Assembly: GCA_023213395.1 (NCBI GenBank)
Contig: CM041465.1
Coordinates: 34,851,741 to 34,915,740, forward strand
DNA: 64,000 bases
Reading direction: 5' to 3'
Source of the DNA: Cycas panzhihuaensis
Taxonomy: Eukaryota; Cycadophyta
The notes beneath the pieces were generated by a model, which saw nothing but the letters and a program-made list of their open reading frames with translations, made no database searches and was not told where the DNA came from. Positions within the stretch are counted from its first letter, which is position 1, and the number at the start of each line of letters is the position of its first letter. The position numbers and the translations under genes were made by a program. Below, piece after piece: positions 38,856 to 50,756 of this stretch.

Positions 38856-39365
38856 ATGTGCTTTGGAAGCACAGACATAGTAGAGCAAATCCAGAATCTC
38901 ACAGACGTGGGTGCTTTGACCTGTTTGCTGCACGAATGCATCGCATATCAGAGAAGTATTGATAGAGACCTAGAAACTTTGTTAACACAATGCCATGACT
39001 TGGAGAAGAAACTAAGTGGCCTCCATGAATGCTACTGGCTAGCTAGCTATGTATGGATTTTCCCCGTCCTTACACCTTTTGTGCAGAATTCATTTGCATT
39101 AGATGAGAAATACAGACTAGGTAGGAATTTTGTGAAAAAGCCTGTTGTGGGTGGTATAGCTAGTAGCCCCAGTGTGAAGGGATTCACTGTCAAGGATGGA
39201 TATCCAGGAAGATCTAGACTCACACCAAATTCCAAAAAAACTCAAGGCCCAATTGTAAGGATTAAATTGAAGAAGACACCTTGTTCTTCAAAAGGCAGCA
39301 AACCAACATGCATACCAGGAAGAGTGGTGCCCATTTCCACAAAACTTAAGGGGAAGGATGTCTAA
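38856..39365 (+). pseudogene. Captured COG4-like N-terminal segment plus unrecognised C-terminal segment
   Basis: Open frame of 169 codons, antisense to D. Residues about 2-57 (FGSTDIVEQIQNLTDVGAL, CLLHECIAYQRSIDRDLETL, then DLEKKLSGL) closely resemble, from memory, the N-terminus of plant COG4, a subunit of the conserved oligomeric Golgi tethering complex for retrograde vesicle traffic. Similarity ends at about 39025. A pyrimidine-rich stretch ending ttttgtgcag at 39087 looks like a 3' splice site, so the following part (NSFALDEKYRLGRNFVKK, a basic tail) may be a separate exon or another source. The full COG4 protein is over 700 residues, so this is a short fragment. The frame closes 13 bp before the PBS of D. 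Confidence 0.68.
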
Positions 39366-39377
39366 CAAAAATCAAGT

Positions 39378-39389
39378 GCTCTGATACCA
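39378..39389 (-). promoter_or_regulatory. Primer-binding site of element D
   Basis: Minus-strand TGGTATCAGAGC directly at the LTR boundary, the standard initiator-Met tRNA site. Confidence 0.94.
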
Positions 39390-39837
39390 TGTGAGAGAAT
39401 AGGCACAAGTACAGTATTAACAGGATTAATGGAAACAGGAAATAACCAAAAATTAACATTGCATAAGTACACATCAATTGACAGGTGGAAAACCCCTTCT
39501 AGGGAAGAAAAACCACCTCTTAAGCTAATTTTATTAATAAAGAATTGAAACCACTATACAAAACCACCAACCCCTAAAACAACCTTTAATCAGGCATTTG
39601 GATAGTTGTCCTAGATTCCTGGAACCATCTCCATGAATCTAGGAGATGAATAAATACAACGGAGGTTTGTTGGAATGCGGTTCTATATTTCAACGACCAT
39701 CCACAAATTAATTAATATAAACATAAGTTTGAACATTAGAATCACTTAAATTACATTTAAGACATGTGACTAAATAATAACTTAAAGAAACATAAATGAA
39801 ACATAAAGTTTACATTATATATTCTAATATCCTAACA
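39390..39837 (-). repeat. 5' LTR of element D
   Basis: Direct repeat of 30976-31423, followed by target duplication atagg (39838-39842). Confidence 0.94.
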
Positions 39838-40012
39838 ATAGGAAACTTATTTCAATTTAGATTTTTAGGCCCTTTATGAGTTAAGTAATTTATCACTCAC
39901 ATACTTCATCCAGATTTTGCCAACTTTTAATAGAAAATTCCTTACCTTTATCATTGTCACCTTTTACCATCTTACTTTCCTTCTAAAATAGGAGGCAAAT
40001 GTTTCACTAAAA
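39838..40012 (+). other. 3' untranslated region of C, continued after D
   Basis: Resumes C after D. A short purine stretch (aaaataggaggcaaa, about 39986-40000) lies just upstream of the 3' LTR and may be the decayed polypurine tract. Confidence 0.5.
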
Positions 40013-42220
40013 CCTAGCCTCTCATTCATCCCTTTAACTTTTAACACATCTTGTATGATTCATAAGAAAAATAAATGATAACTTGATTTTATAGTGTATT
40101 AGGCCATGTTTTGATGAAATGTTATATTGATTCAATTGATAATGTAAGATGAATAATGATGGATGTATATTTATGGTATCACTTACTGATGACTGATACC
40201 TATGGCATTAAAATTTTTCTTTCACGATTATTTTACTCCATTTCTTCTCTTAAAACCTTTTTCGTTTCACATTTTTATCCTTTCATCTTAATTTCACCCT
40301 TATTTTATTATTTTTGATCCATTTTTGGGCTTGTGTTTATCGTTTTTATTACATCTTAGGCCTTTTTCCTTATTAATAAAGTTATTTATGCTTAAATTTA
40401 TTAAAATTTATTTTTTTGACTTTTAATTAGCTATTTTTCACCTCCTCACTTGTCATGTTTTTTTATTGTTATGCATGCAAAACTCAGTCAGTGTGCTAGG
40501 TTTTTGCATGCCACTACCTAGATTTGATGCAAACTTATCTCTTTCATACCCAAGTCGAACCCTAAGTGTATTTTGATCTATCATTTGAATAGAGAGAGTC
40601 AAGAGTTAAGGATTTAGAAACTTTTTAAAGATTTTTTAGAGACTTTTGAAGATTTCTACTGTTGTAACTTGGAAAACTACTTTTGGTGATGCTAATAAGT
40701 GAAATCAAGAGGAGATTTTGATGCTTTGGGTTGTTATTCTATTGATATTTGAATCTTGATGGTTTGTTCTTTAAGTTCTTCAATTTTTCTCAAGGTTTTC
40801 AATTTCAAAATTCCTTTCCATTGATAAGAACTTTCCTATTTAAAATTCTTGTGATTTCACTGCTTGTTGGAGATTGTTTTTGCTTAAAGTTTACTCTTCC
40901 TTTCTACTGGTATTTGTGGTGACTTATACTTAATTTTGGCTTGAAACTTTGGTTGAATGTTTAGTCATTTGTGGGGTAAAAAGGAGATAGACTAGTGTGA
41001 AGCATGGTCATCTCTTCACTATCTAAATAGCTGTCTCATCCTATTCTTCTATAGTAGTCCAAGTTCCAAGCAGTTTTCCATCCTTTTTAGCTTATTTGTG
41101 GCTATAGTTTAGCCTACAGTGATTATTGTTTTTCTTTTTTTATCAGTTTTAAAGGAAGGGTTTGGAAAATTTGATCAAATAAAAGAAAAAGAGTTATTTT
41201 GAGGTAGGAAATTTTCAAGTAGGAAAGAAGTCTTAGTTTTAATTCTTATGTGGTTTCACTCTTTGGTTTATTCTCTTTCTTTGAAAAGAAAAAGTAGAAT
41301 TAGTGAGTGATATATGTGTGATTTTTTAGATCATTAGAGTTTTAATGAACCCTTTGGAGCCTGTTTTACTCTAATTGTGATAGAATCTCTAATATTTTGG
41401 CTTGCTGCTTATATGTGAGGTTTGTAGGATAAATATAATTGGTTGCATGCACTATTAATGGTCTAGAAAATCATTAAAATAGTAGTAGAAAGTCTTTAAA
41501 ATCTCTCCTTTTATTTTAGAATCATTGTTTAAGGGAAAGATAACATGCATTTGAGATAAAAAGCTTTTATTAGTGTTACATATTATTGGACTTCTTGAAA
41601 TTTTACATACATAGTTATATGTTATGTTGCATATCATGTTATTATTTTTCCTTCCTTGATAAAGTGTGTATTGTGTCCAAAGGAAATAGTTTCATACTCA
41701 TTTTAGTATGCTTCATCTTTTAAATAACATAAAAAAAAAGAAAAAAGAAATTGCATACATAACTAGCTTTGTTTATTTATTTGTTTAAAAGAAGGTGGAA
41801 TAGGTTTCGTAGTTTTATTGATTGCCTTTGTGATTTTTATTACATCTTAAGATACGAAAAAAAAAAACTCCTTCCATTTGATTATCCCTTCTCATGTATT
41901 TAAATGAAACTCAAAAGGTTGAAAGAATAGGAGGAAACGAGTCCCTATGAAGAACATAAGAGGAATTATCAGAGTAGTTCTGAACTTAGAGCTCCTTCAC
42001 ATGATTATATAGGTTAGTGGATTCAATCACCCCCATATATCCTAGCCTTTCATTACCTCATTCATTCACGTCTTTATTAGATGGCACAATCAGGTGGAGA
42101 CTCCTTCTTAAGAGTTGGATAAAGGTGGTCACTTAGATTCTCTTAGACTTTATATCTCCTAGTCTAGATTTGAAACAAAAGAAACATCTCATCGATTAAG
42201 AGATATTTTGTTTAAGTCCA
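40013..42220 (+). repeat. 3' LTR of gypsy element C
   Basis: Uninterrupted partner of 677-2244 plus 7681-8340. Length is about 2.2 kb, ending gtcca. It provides the empty site for insertion A (gtgttacatattattgg at about 41573-41589). It has no coding content. Confidence 0.82.
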
Positions 42221-42516
42221 CCTAAGACACACTACACTTTGACCTACTATAAGATAATCCTATGTTATTATTTTGTGATAATTAGGGTGCAATCTAACTA
42301 TTGAAGAATCATATCTTCCTTGTTTAGATAAAACATGTAGAAGTACATCATCATTTTATTTAGGATTAGGTGTAGATCAAAGTAATTGAGTTAGTGTATT
42401 ACCTAATTAAGGACCAACTTGTTGATATTCTCACTAAGGCTTTGAGTCATGAGAAGTTTGAGAGGTTTAAAAGCCTCCTATTTGTGAGAGATAATGAATT
42501 ACATATTATGAAGGGA
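42221..42516 (+). pseudogene. Copia RNase H C-terminus of element E
   Basis: The translation gives FCDN*GAI, KHVEVHHHFI, KVIELVYYLIKDQLVDILTKAL and SHEKFERFKSLLFVRD, the end of copia pol. The purine tract aaggga (42511-42516) follows. It probably continues the element seen at 1-676. Confidence 0.85.
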
Positions 42517-42884
42517 TGTTAAAAATAATGTTTAATTACTTCTCATTCTTTTCCACAAGTTGATTGATGTGATGCATTAAGTAAGCTCTCTTGAGAGTTA
42601 TATTTCTATTATTACTCTCATACAAGTAAGAGTATACATGAGTTGTACCTTAGTATTTCTTTACTTGATAACTTTTATAACTTTATTTTTTACCTACACT
42701 ATCATTAAAATAAGGAGTGGTCTTGCTTTTATTAATTGATTGATATATTAAGAATAGATTAAGCCATTGTACTCTTTAGTGATCTAATATAAGATTATTT
42801 TTTATCATCATTATGCAAGTATATTTATCATATTGATCTTATTTTCTTATTGAATTTTAGTCTAGTTCTCTCATATTTCCAACA
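42517..42884 (+). repeat. Putative 3' LTR of copia element E (368 bp)
   Basis: Begins tgttaaaaataatg right after the purine tract and ends ttccaaca, giving TG...CA ends. The partner LTR would be left of the window, so the boundary is inferred from position and termini only. Confidence 0.6.
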
Positions 42885-44664
42885 TAGTACTTGTGTCAAA
42901 GTTTGTAATTAGTGCAATTTTAATGAATACCCTCTTTTTATTATTTGAGTGAGTAGAAAATCTCTATGTATGATGTCCTTATGTATCTCCTTCTCACATT
43001 TATATGATAGAGACTTCAATGGGAACCCTTTGAGTCTGACCTAACACTATTATATTTATTAGTGAGAATGTTCTCTCAAATTTATAAGTGCCTACTAGTT
43101 ATGCCCTTGCACTGCCTTACTATGTAATCTATAATTTAGGCCAAATATGCATAATATCTTTAGGTGAACAACTTGTTATTTTTATCTAAGAATATTGGTA
43201 TGTAATTAAGGATTATAATGCATCTATAATCAATTGAATTCATCCTCTAATGAGTGATTTATAGTCAATCTTATGGAGTACGAGAATTTAGATTTTCCAT
43301 ATGAATTCTTTGTATTCACATTTTCACAATCTTATATACTTATGTTTAAGCTCAATGGACTATTTAAAAAAATATGAGGTAGTTTTTTTTATTTGTGCCT
43401 CTATTTTGTATCTTCACACTTGTTTGTCTATATTTTCTACTTAGTTGCTTGTTCACAAGATTGTGATAAGATTTACTTTTTAGCTATCATTCTTTCATTT
43501 TGCAATTTTAAAAATCAATCTTTACTTTCTACACCTAGTGACCTACTTGTGAAATTATGAGGAACTTCCTTTCTTAAGACTTATTTTATAAATTTATGAC
43601 TAGTTCAACCTTTATTTATATTCATTCATACATGTGTGTATTTATAAAAGATGTGTCACCTATGATGTCACTTCATAACTTTACAACTTGATTACTTCAT
43701 GCCTTTACCCATTGCTCAATTTGTAAAATTACAAGGAGCTTACTACTCCTGTCTTTTATTTTTATGACTTAGTAAATAGATGTCCAAAGGATCTTACTTA
43801 CTAGCTCATTTGTAAAAATACAAATGGATCTCCCTTTATATTCTTTGTTTCACAACTTTAGAGTTGGATCTATGAGTACCCATACTCAATAATCTAATTA
43901 CAAGTGTGAAAGCCTCTTTACTCACCTTTTTAACTTTATGATTTCAGTACTTAAATGTTTTAAATCCACTTTTAACATATCATCTATGAAAATGTGAAAA
44001 TCTTTTTACTCATATCCTATCTTTATAGTTTTCTTGTCCAGTCTCTCTATGCCTTCATATGATAGTTTAATGATGAGTTTATGAGAAGTATTGTACTCAT
44101 AGTAATTCAACTTGGAGGCCCTCTTAACGTTTTCATAACTCCATCCTTTGTTATTCATTTTTAGCATTTAATAATCATTGGTAAGCTAAAATTCTCCTCT
44201 TTTAGTTGGTGGATTTATACTTTGTAACTTATGCAATGGTTAAATAAATTCTTGTATCCCAAAGAAGTCATGAGGGTCTTAGTACCTAGCATCTACCCTT
44301 ACATTAAAATTTCCCCCTATTCTTTTCTTATTCATACCATATGATCCCCAATTTATATTGCTACATCTAAGTAACTTGATTACTTTTGTATTATGTAAGT
44401 AACAAATAAAGAGTGATTTTTATATTTGATAAAGCTTTGAAAGAAAAGAGATAAATAACTTTATTCTAAATGGACTACAATCTAAACAAAAAACTACTTG
44501 CTATGCAAAGAGACCAAAATGGTGCATCCCCACACTTGGTGAAGCATAAATTATGCATCCACCTAATATAGGATAAACAAAACTAGAAGAAAAATATATA
44601 ATTCATATATTTACTAGTGTGATGGCTTGACAAAAGTTGGTCCTTATGGCAAGTATGGAAAAGG
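42885..44664. other. Unassigned AT-rich sequence
   Basis: No ORF over 60 codons, no LTR pair, no recognised protein motif and no RNA gene seen. Pieces such as cacctagtgacctacttgtgaaatt and later related phrases recur loosely around 43535-43990, which may hint at an old degenerate repeat. It could be original intergenic DNA or a retroelement decayed beyond recognition. Confidence 0.5.
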
Positions 44665-45480
44665 CTTAGATATGTCTTCATCTTATAAGTTAGATACACT
44701 TGGGAAATTCTAAAGAAATTTAAAATGGTTGATTATAAGTTTGCACTTACCCCTATGGAGATAAACTCTAAGTTAATAATAGAAGATGGTAGAGAAAGTG
44801 TTAATTTAATGTCGTATAGATAACTAGTGGATAATCAAATATACTTGATTACTATTAGACCTGGCATTTTATTTAAAGTTAGAATGGTGTTTAGCTTTAT
44901 AGTAGTGCCAAAAGAGTCACTTTAAAGTTGTAAAAAGAATTCTTAGATAATTAAAAGGGACTATATAATATAGACTTAAATTCATATATAACAATAACTT
45001 TATATTGGATGGATTTATAGATTTTAATTAGGCTAAATGTATAAAAAATAGGCGGTTGACTTCTAAATATTATTTTAGTCTAAGATTAGTTGACACCATA
45101 TGGAGAATTAAAAAGTAATGAAATATCACTATTTTCTTAATTAAATCAATCTATAAAGCTATAGTTGTAACAAATACTAAAGCCATTTGGTTACTATTAG
45201 GATTGCATCAATTAAAACCAATTATGTTATATTGTAATTATTAGACTAAATTAAAGACTATAAAGTCCCATATTATGTGCTCATACTAAACATATAGAGA
45301 TGCATCATCACTTTATTCATAAATTAATTAAAAAATAAAGTGGTTGAGATGGTGTATAGGCCAATAAAAGAACGATTGGTTGATATCTTCACCAAGCCAC
45401 TAGTATGTAATAAATTTTAGACTTTCAAGGATAGTTTAGGTATTAGAATAAATGAAGTGAACATTAAGAGGGAGGAAGGG
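44665..45480 (+). pseudogene. Copia RT end and RNase H fragment (element F)
   Basis: Reads EILKKFKMVDYKFALTPMEI, then a damaged connection block (LVDNQIYLITIRPGILF, PKESL). RNase H follows with DGFIDFN*AKCIKNRRLTSKYYF and the end IKERLVDIFTKPLV. The final purine tract aagagggaggaaggg precedes a TGTTG start. It is older-looking than E and D. The 5' part is absent. Confidence 0.78.
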
Positions 45481-45790
45481 TGTTGAATAATTATATTTGT
45501 ATTAGCTCATAATACATAGTTATGTGCCTTCTCCTTATAATTATATTTTTAATTATTCTTTATTCAAATATAGGAATGGTGAGTCTGGAGGTTACTCAAC
45601 ATTCCTCATATGTATCATCATTTAGGATGTAAATATTCCTTTTAAGGTTATATTTGTGTACTAAGTTATGCATTATAATAAAGAGTAGAATTTAATGAGC
45701 ATGAGATAAATTAATATATTTAATGAAATTAATTTTTTAAATGTGTTAGGATCTATGCTTCTCATATATGATCCTAGTTATAACAACTTT
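45481..45790 (+). repeat. Truncated 3' LTR of element F
   Basis: Starts tgttgaataatt immediately after the purine tract. No CA end is found before gypsy RT of element G appears at about 45800, so the LTR seems cut by that junction. Confidence 0.5.
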
Positions 45791-48110
45791 TTATAATTTG
45801 TCAAATATTCCTCAATGACATTCTATTTTATCCCAAATAAAAAAAAGAACATAAAGAACACTTGAGGAGGCTATTGTTTCTCTTAAAAGAGCATAAGTTA
45901 CATGCTAAGTTGAGTAAGTATGAATTTTACTAAGAATATATATATTAAATAGGTCATGTTATATTTAAAATAAGTTATCTCTATCAATCCATAAATGATC
46001 AAGGCTATTATGGAGTGGCCTACACTGAGGAATATGTTTGAGGTAAGGAGCTTTATGGGGCTTGTAGGTTATTATCAAAGGTATGTTAAAGAATTTTCTA
46101 AAATCACATGTCTAATTACTTCATTATAGAAGAAGGTTGAAAAAATTGAGTAGATTGATAAATGCAAAAAAAGATTATGGAAGCTTAAGGTTTTACTCAC
46201 ATCTACATTTATTTTTATATTATCAGATCTTAATGCTGATTATATCATTTGTTCAAATACTTGTGTAGAAGTAATTGGTGGAGTTCTCATATAGAATGGT
46301 AAGGTAAGTTCTTATAAGTCATGAAAGCTAGAGGATTATGAAATGAATTACCTAATACATAATTTAGAATGGTTATAATGATGCATGCATTTAAAATATT
46401 AAGACGTTGCCTTTTAGAAAGGAAGTTTAGTTAAAAAGTGATTATGACAGCTTGAGAAATCTCTTTACATATCCACAATTGAATATAAGACAAAGGAGAT
46501 AGATGGAGTACTTATTGAAGTATGACTTTGATATAAAACACATTAAGAGAAAAGAAAACAAGGTAGTGTGAATGTTATGTCATAGAAGACATGTTGCTTT
46601 AACTAGCTAGCTCAACTTAGCTTGAGGCCAGGTTATGTTGCTACTATTATTATTACTCAATTGCTTAAATAATACCATCAAATATAAATTGCTTAATGAG
46701 AGTTAGTACAAATAGGTGAAGGGAGTTTTAGATGGTCAATACTAAAGTGAACAAGTAGATACAAGGATGACACAGAAGTATATGAATTATCATATTTTAA
46801 ATAGTGAACTCTTCTCCTTATGTTTCAATATCAAATATATGTTCCAAATGTGTTTTGATGCAACCATTAATTATGGAGGAATCTCATAGCATTCCTTATG
46901 AAAGTCATCTAGGATATAAAAAGACTCTTACATTTATAAAGAAAGATTTATCTTAGCTAAGTATGAAGAAAGATGTAGTGAGTTATTTTGCTCATTATTT
47001 ACAATGTTAAAAGGTCAAGGTGGAGAATTAACTCCCTATAAAATTATTATAAATTTTAGAAATTTCAAAATAGAAATAGAAGGTAATTTCCATGGATTTT
47101 ATTATAGGCCTTCCTAAAAATATTTTAAAAAATGATTTTATTATGGTAATAATAAACAAGCTAATAAAATTAACACACCTTATTCCTATACAATCAACCC
47201 ATAAAGCAACTAACATAGTGCAAAAATTTATGAAAAATATAGTATGATAATATGAAATACCAAAATCAATTATTTTTTATCATAATGCAAAGTTTACATC
47301 TTAATTTAGAAGGGATTATTCAAATCATTAGGGAACAAGTCAAACTTCAACACCGCTTAACATCTAGAATCAAATGGGTAAATCAAATAAGTTAACTAAG
47401 TACTTGAGAGTATGCTTAAGATGTACATAACAAAATAACCATCCAAATGGAAAGACTACTTACATTTAATAGAATTTTCTTATAGAAATAACTAAAATAC
47501 ATCTTTATGCATGAGCCCATTTGAAGCATTATATAGGCATAAGTATAATATACCATTGAACTAAGATATCTTAGAAAATTTCCATATGATTGGGCTAAAA
47601 ATATTATAGAAAATGGAGGAACAAGTTACTAGGATTAGGAAGCATTTGAAAGTAGCTCAAGATCAATAGAAGAACTATGAAAATCTAAAAAGGGTAATAA
47701 ATAAATTTACTATTAGATTTTGTGTATTTCTTTGAGTGAAATTAAATCAAAATTCTTTGAAGTAGGAAAGATATAGAAAGCTAACATCAAAATATTATGG
47801 ACTATTTGAAATCCTAAAGAGGATAAGGTTAGTTATATATCATATTCAATTACCATCTAATTTAAATGCATATAAGATTTTTCTTTTTTTTCTATTAAAT
47901 AGATATATACATGATCCTAACCATGTTGTTGGCTAGTCTATTTTTTAGGTCAAACCTAGAGCAAACTTCTAAGTAAAATCCATATATATATATGGGATTG
48001 AAAGATAAGGGTATTACATAATTGATCCATAGAGTATATAACAGTCTAATGGAACAATATGGAACCTGATAAAGAAATTTAGAAATTAGAAGAGACTATT
48101 CAACAGTAAT
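45791..48110 (+). pseudogene. Chromovirus (Ty3/gypsy) RT, RNase H, integrase and chromodomain (element G)
   Basis: Starts inside RT at the damaged YxDD region (NDILFYPK), then KEHKLHAKLSKYEF and [16 protein letters not shown]. RNase H gives SDLNADYIICSN and GGVLI*NGKVSSYKS. The integrase core and C-terminus follow (SFEALYRHKYN-like block near 47510). The end at 48012-48108 reads SIEYITV*WNNMEPDKEI*KLEETI, matching the chromodomain that targets chromovirus integration to chromatin. Many stops. Gag, protease and the first half of RT are missing, and the left junction with F shows no LTR. Confidence 0.82.
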
Positions 48111-48135
48111 ATCTATATCCTTTTATAATATATAT

Positions 48136-48530
48136 TGTATGTTACATAATCACTTATGATTAGTAGAACTAGATTACTGGTACCTGTGACCAAGGAACCT
48201 AGTGGTTAGTGTTAGCCATTAACTTTTATGTATGGGTCACTTATGTTTGCCAATGGAATTAGATGCCACGTGTCCCACTAATAGTATTATATATAAGAGG
48301 CCTCTCTTACCTATTTAAAATTGGTGGAATGTAAAGTAAGGATTATTATGTATTATTACCTCTTGTGAGAGTGTACTTTGGTATATCTTTGAGTTCTCTT
48401 TGGTATCCTTATAAGTGTCTAATCATTATACATCTATTTTCATTAATAATAAATAAAGTCTATTATTGCCCATATTATATCCTTTTAGTTATTATTATTT
48501 CTTAATTATGGAGAATATTAGGTAATAGCA
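48136..48530 (+). repeat. LTR between G and I, probably the 5' LTR of chromovirus I
   Basis: Sequence from about tgttacataatc (48140) to ggtaatagca (48530), followed after 7 bp by a PBS, as for a 5' LTR. It contains promoter-like elements. The start is uncertain by about 20 bp because no second copy is in the window. It could also have served as the 3' LTR of G, since it directly follows G's chromodomain. Confidence 0.6.
48250..48296 (+). promoter_or_regulatory. CCAAT, G-box and TATA in the LTR of I
   Basis: CCAAT at 48250-48254, CACGTG at 48267-48272 and tatatataa at 48288-48296, in the usual order and spacing of a plant promoter. Transcription would start about 30 bp downstream, near 48325. 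Confidence 0.55.
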
Positions 48531-48537
48531 TCCCAAG

Positions 48538-48549
48538 TGGTATAAGAGC
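48538..48549 (+). promoter_or_regulatory. Primer-binding site of chromovirus I
   Basis: TGGTATAAGAGC, one base from the initiator-Met site, plus-strand orientation. Confidence 0.75.
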
Positions 48550-49999
48550 TTGGTTGTTTAGTCCATTTAAAGTAACAAGGTGTGATCACAAAGGCATAAC
48601 ATAGTAGAAGAAGCAAAAAATTTAGGAATTTTTCCTTATTTATAATAAAAAATCTTAAACCCTCTCCTTTTTATTTTACTTATTTGTTGTTATTTTCTAC
48701 TCAAGTACTCTCTTTGTGCCATTATCTCATTAATTGCAAAGATTAAGGAAAGATAAAAAGCTTTCTAGTAACCTTTTTATTTTCCACAGAGCCTAGGTAG
48801 AGACCCTATTTTGAGGGTCTTTAAACATCCATAAGGGGTTATCATTCTTATCCAAGCATACATGGATATATGATACTATATAAAATAAAGTAGGTTACCA
48901 ATTTGAATAAGCCTTATATAGCACTTTCATATATTTGTGAGACTTTATATATCTTCAAGTATATAGGAGGACCCATTTTAGGCTCCTACCCTTATCCTAG
49001 AGTAGGAAACCTATTAACTGCCTAAAAATTTATAGTGTACTAGTTAGTGGTAGTGCTAGGAAGCTACCCTTCCCAAACACCTTAGTATCACTATTGCAGT
49101 TATGGTTATGGTGATCCTTTGTAACTAGTAATTTGAGATATTGGGATGAGTATTAGAATCAATTAAGAAGTTTATTAAAGGGCCTATAAGTTAGGAAAAC
49201 CTTATTTCAAAAGTCTTCTTAAGACGGTTACCCAAAAATAAATTTGCATAAGTAAAATCTATTAATTAATACATAGTAATAAAATTAAATTTTAGTTTTA
49301 GTAGAACATTAAGCATGAATAAAGTTACCAAGTTACTGTGGTCAAGTATACATATTACAATAATAGTAACCAAAGTAAGTTAATTCAAATCCTATTTATA
49401 GACTCTCTCTTATCCAAACTTTTAACTATAAATCTAGAAGTTGTTATCAATGAAAGAAAAGAAAACTTCCTATAGGCTTATAACTTTGTAGGGACGCTTC
49501 TACATAAATTAATATTTTGGACTTGAAATCTATATCAGTAATCTGTATATATATATATATATTAAAAATATATATATAGTCTAAAATTTACCCTTATATT
49601 TTATGCAACTTATTTTAATGAGTGTGTCATGATAAAAGTTTTCTACTAGGTTAAATTCAACCTGAAGTTTTGGGAAAAAATAATATACAAATATCCCATT
49701 GCTCCCATAGCCTAATTTTCATACTTAAAATTTACTTCCATTATTTCAACAAGCTTTTTACACTTGTATTAGTGCATTAGGTGAATTTAATATAAATTTT
49801 TAGGGGTTAATAAGCTATAAACACCCCCTTTCTCTACACCCTTTTTACAACACTCCCAAGTTCTTTAATCTCATTCTTCTATTACTTCCTCTTTTCATAA
49901 ATACCATTCTTCCTTCTATATCCCTCTTCTTTAAAACCCTTTTCTTATCTTTGTAGTAGTGTATCTCATCTTGATGACTCCCATATAATTAAAAGGAAT
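48550..49999 (+). other. Leader of chromovirus I
   Basis: AT-rich and without a supported ORF. A short AT run near 49547-49577 (tatatata ... ttaaaaatatatata) is the only simple repeat. No other feature seen. Confidence 0.5.
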
Positions 50000-50404
50000 C
50001 CAAATATTAAAGATTGAGTTTACATAGATGGCTTAGAAATAAGTAGAAATGAATTAAAAGCGAGATAAGAGGTTTGATAAGTTTAATCAAAGACATGATA
50101 TATAGGAATAAAAAATGGATAAGATGCTCCTACAATTCTTTGAGCTAACATCCAATATCACATCTACCTCAAATACAATAGGTCCTTCACCTTAACCTCA
50201 TAATCCCACACCTTTACCATGGTAGCAATAGTTCTATCATAAAATTACCATACTAATATTTAATCCTGATCTCAATAGGGACACTACAAGAAGCTAAATA
50301 ACTAAGTTAGAATCTTATTTCTCTCTAAATCCTATGTCCCCTAGAGAATAACTAACTTTTGCATTAATTCATTTAGATAGAAAAGCACACCATTAGCTCA
50401 ACTA
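50000..50404 (+). pseudogene. Gypsy gag of chromovirus I, first part
   Basis: Reads KMDKMLLQFFELTSN and then ITKLESYFSLNPMS followed by LTFALIHLDRKAHH, the conserved core of gypsy Gag. It breaks at 50404, where element H is inserted, with target duplication aacta (50400-50404, 54792-54796). Confidence 0.75.
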
Positions 50405-50756
50405 TGTTAAAATATTTAATGGAGATCATTTAATATCAAGAACAGTAAAACAAGTATCATGAATATAATGAAGATAGAATTAACCCAAAGTGATAGTGTC
50501 TACATCATAATGACACAGCAATAATAACATCATAATAAATTCCATCTTAACTCTATATGTGCTACCCTACCTCATTCACTTATTTATACATCATAAGTGA
50601 GAATATGTAGGATGAGGTGAGTTACATGTGGGACTATTATCCTCTAACACAACTAATGACTTCTCACCTATTAATTGATTAATAAATTATAGATCACTTA
50701 TTTACATAAATGTGCATTATAATAACATTATAATATTTGACCTCTAAAGTATAATA
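50405..50756 (-). repeat. 3' LTR of element H
   Basis: Starts tgttaaaatattt and ends aaagtataata; direct repeat of 54440-54791. Confidence 0.9.

Larger units (their letters stand above)
30976..39837 (-). mobile_element. Copia retrotransposon D with captured gene segment and duplicated leader
   Basis: LTRs of exactly 448 bp lie at 30976-31423 and 39390-39837 (TG...CA). Target duplication atagg occurs at 30971-30975 and 39838-39842. The PBS on the minus strand abuts the right LTR, and a good purine tract abuts the left one. Copia order on the minus strand: gag, protease, integrase, RT, RNase H. I count about 28 differences between the LTRs (about 94 % identical), most of them C/T or G/A, so D is the youngest full-length element here. 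It still has stops in every gene. The leader (35712-39377) contains a 1107-bp tandem duplication and a host-gene-like insert. D interrupts the 3' untranslated region of C. Confidence 0.94.
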
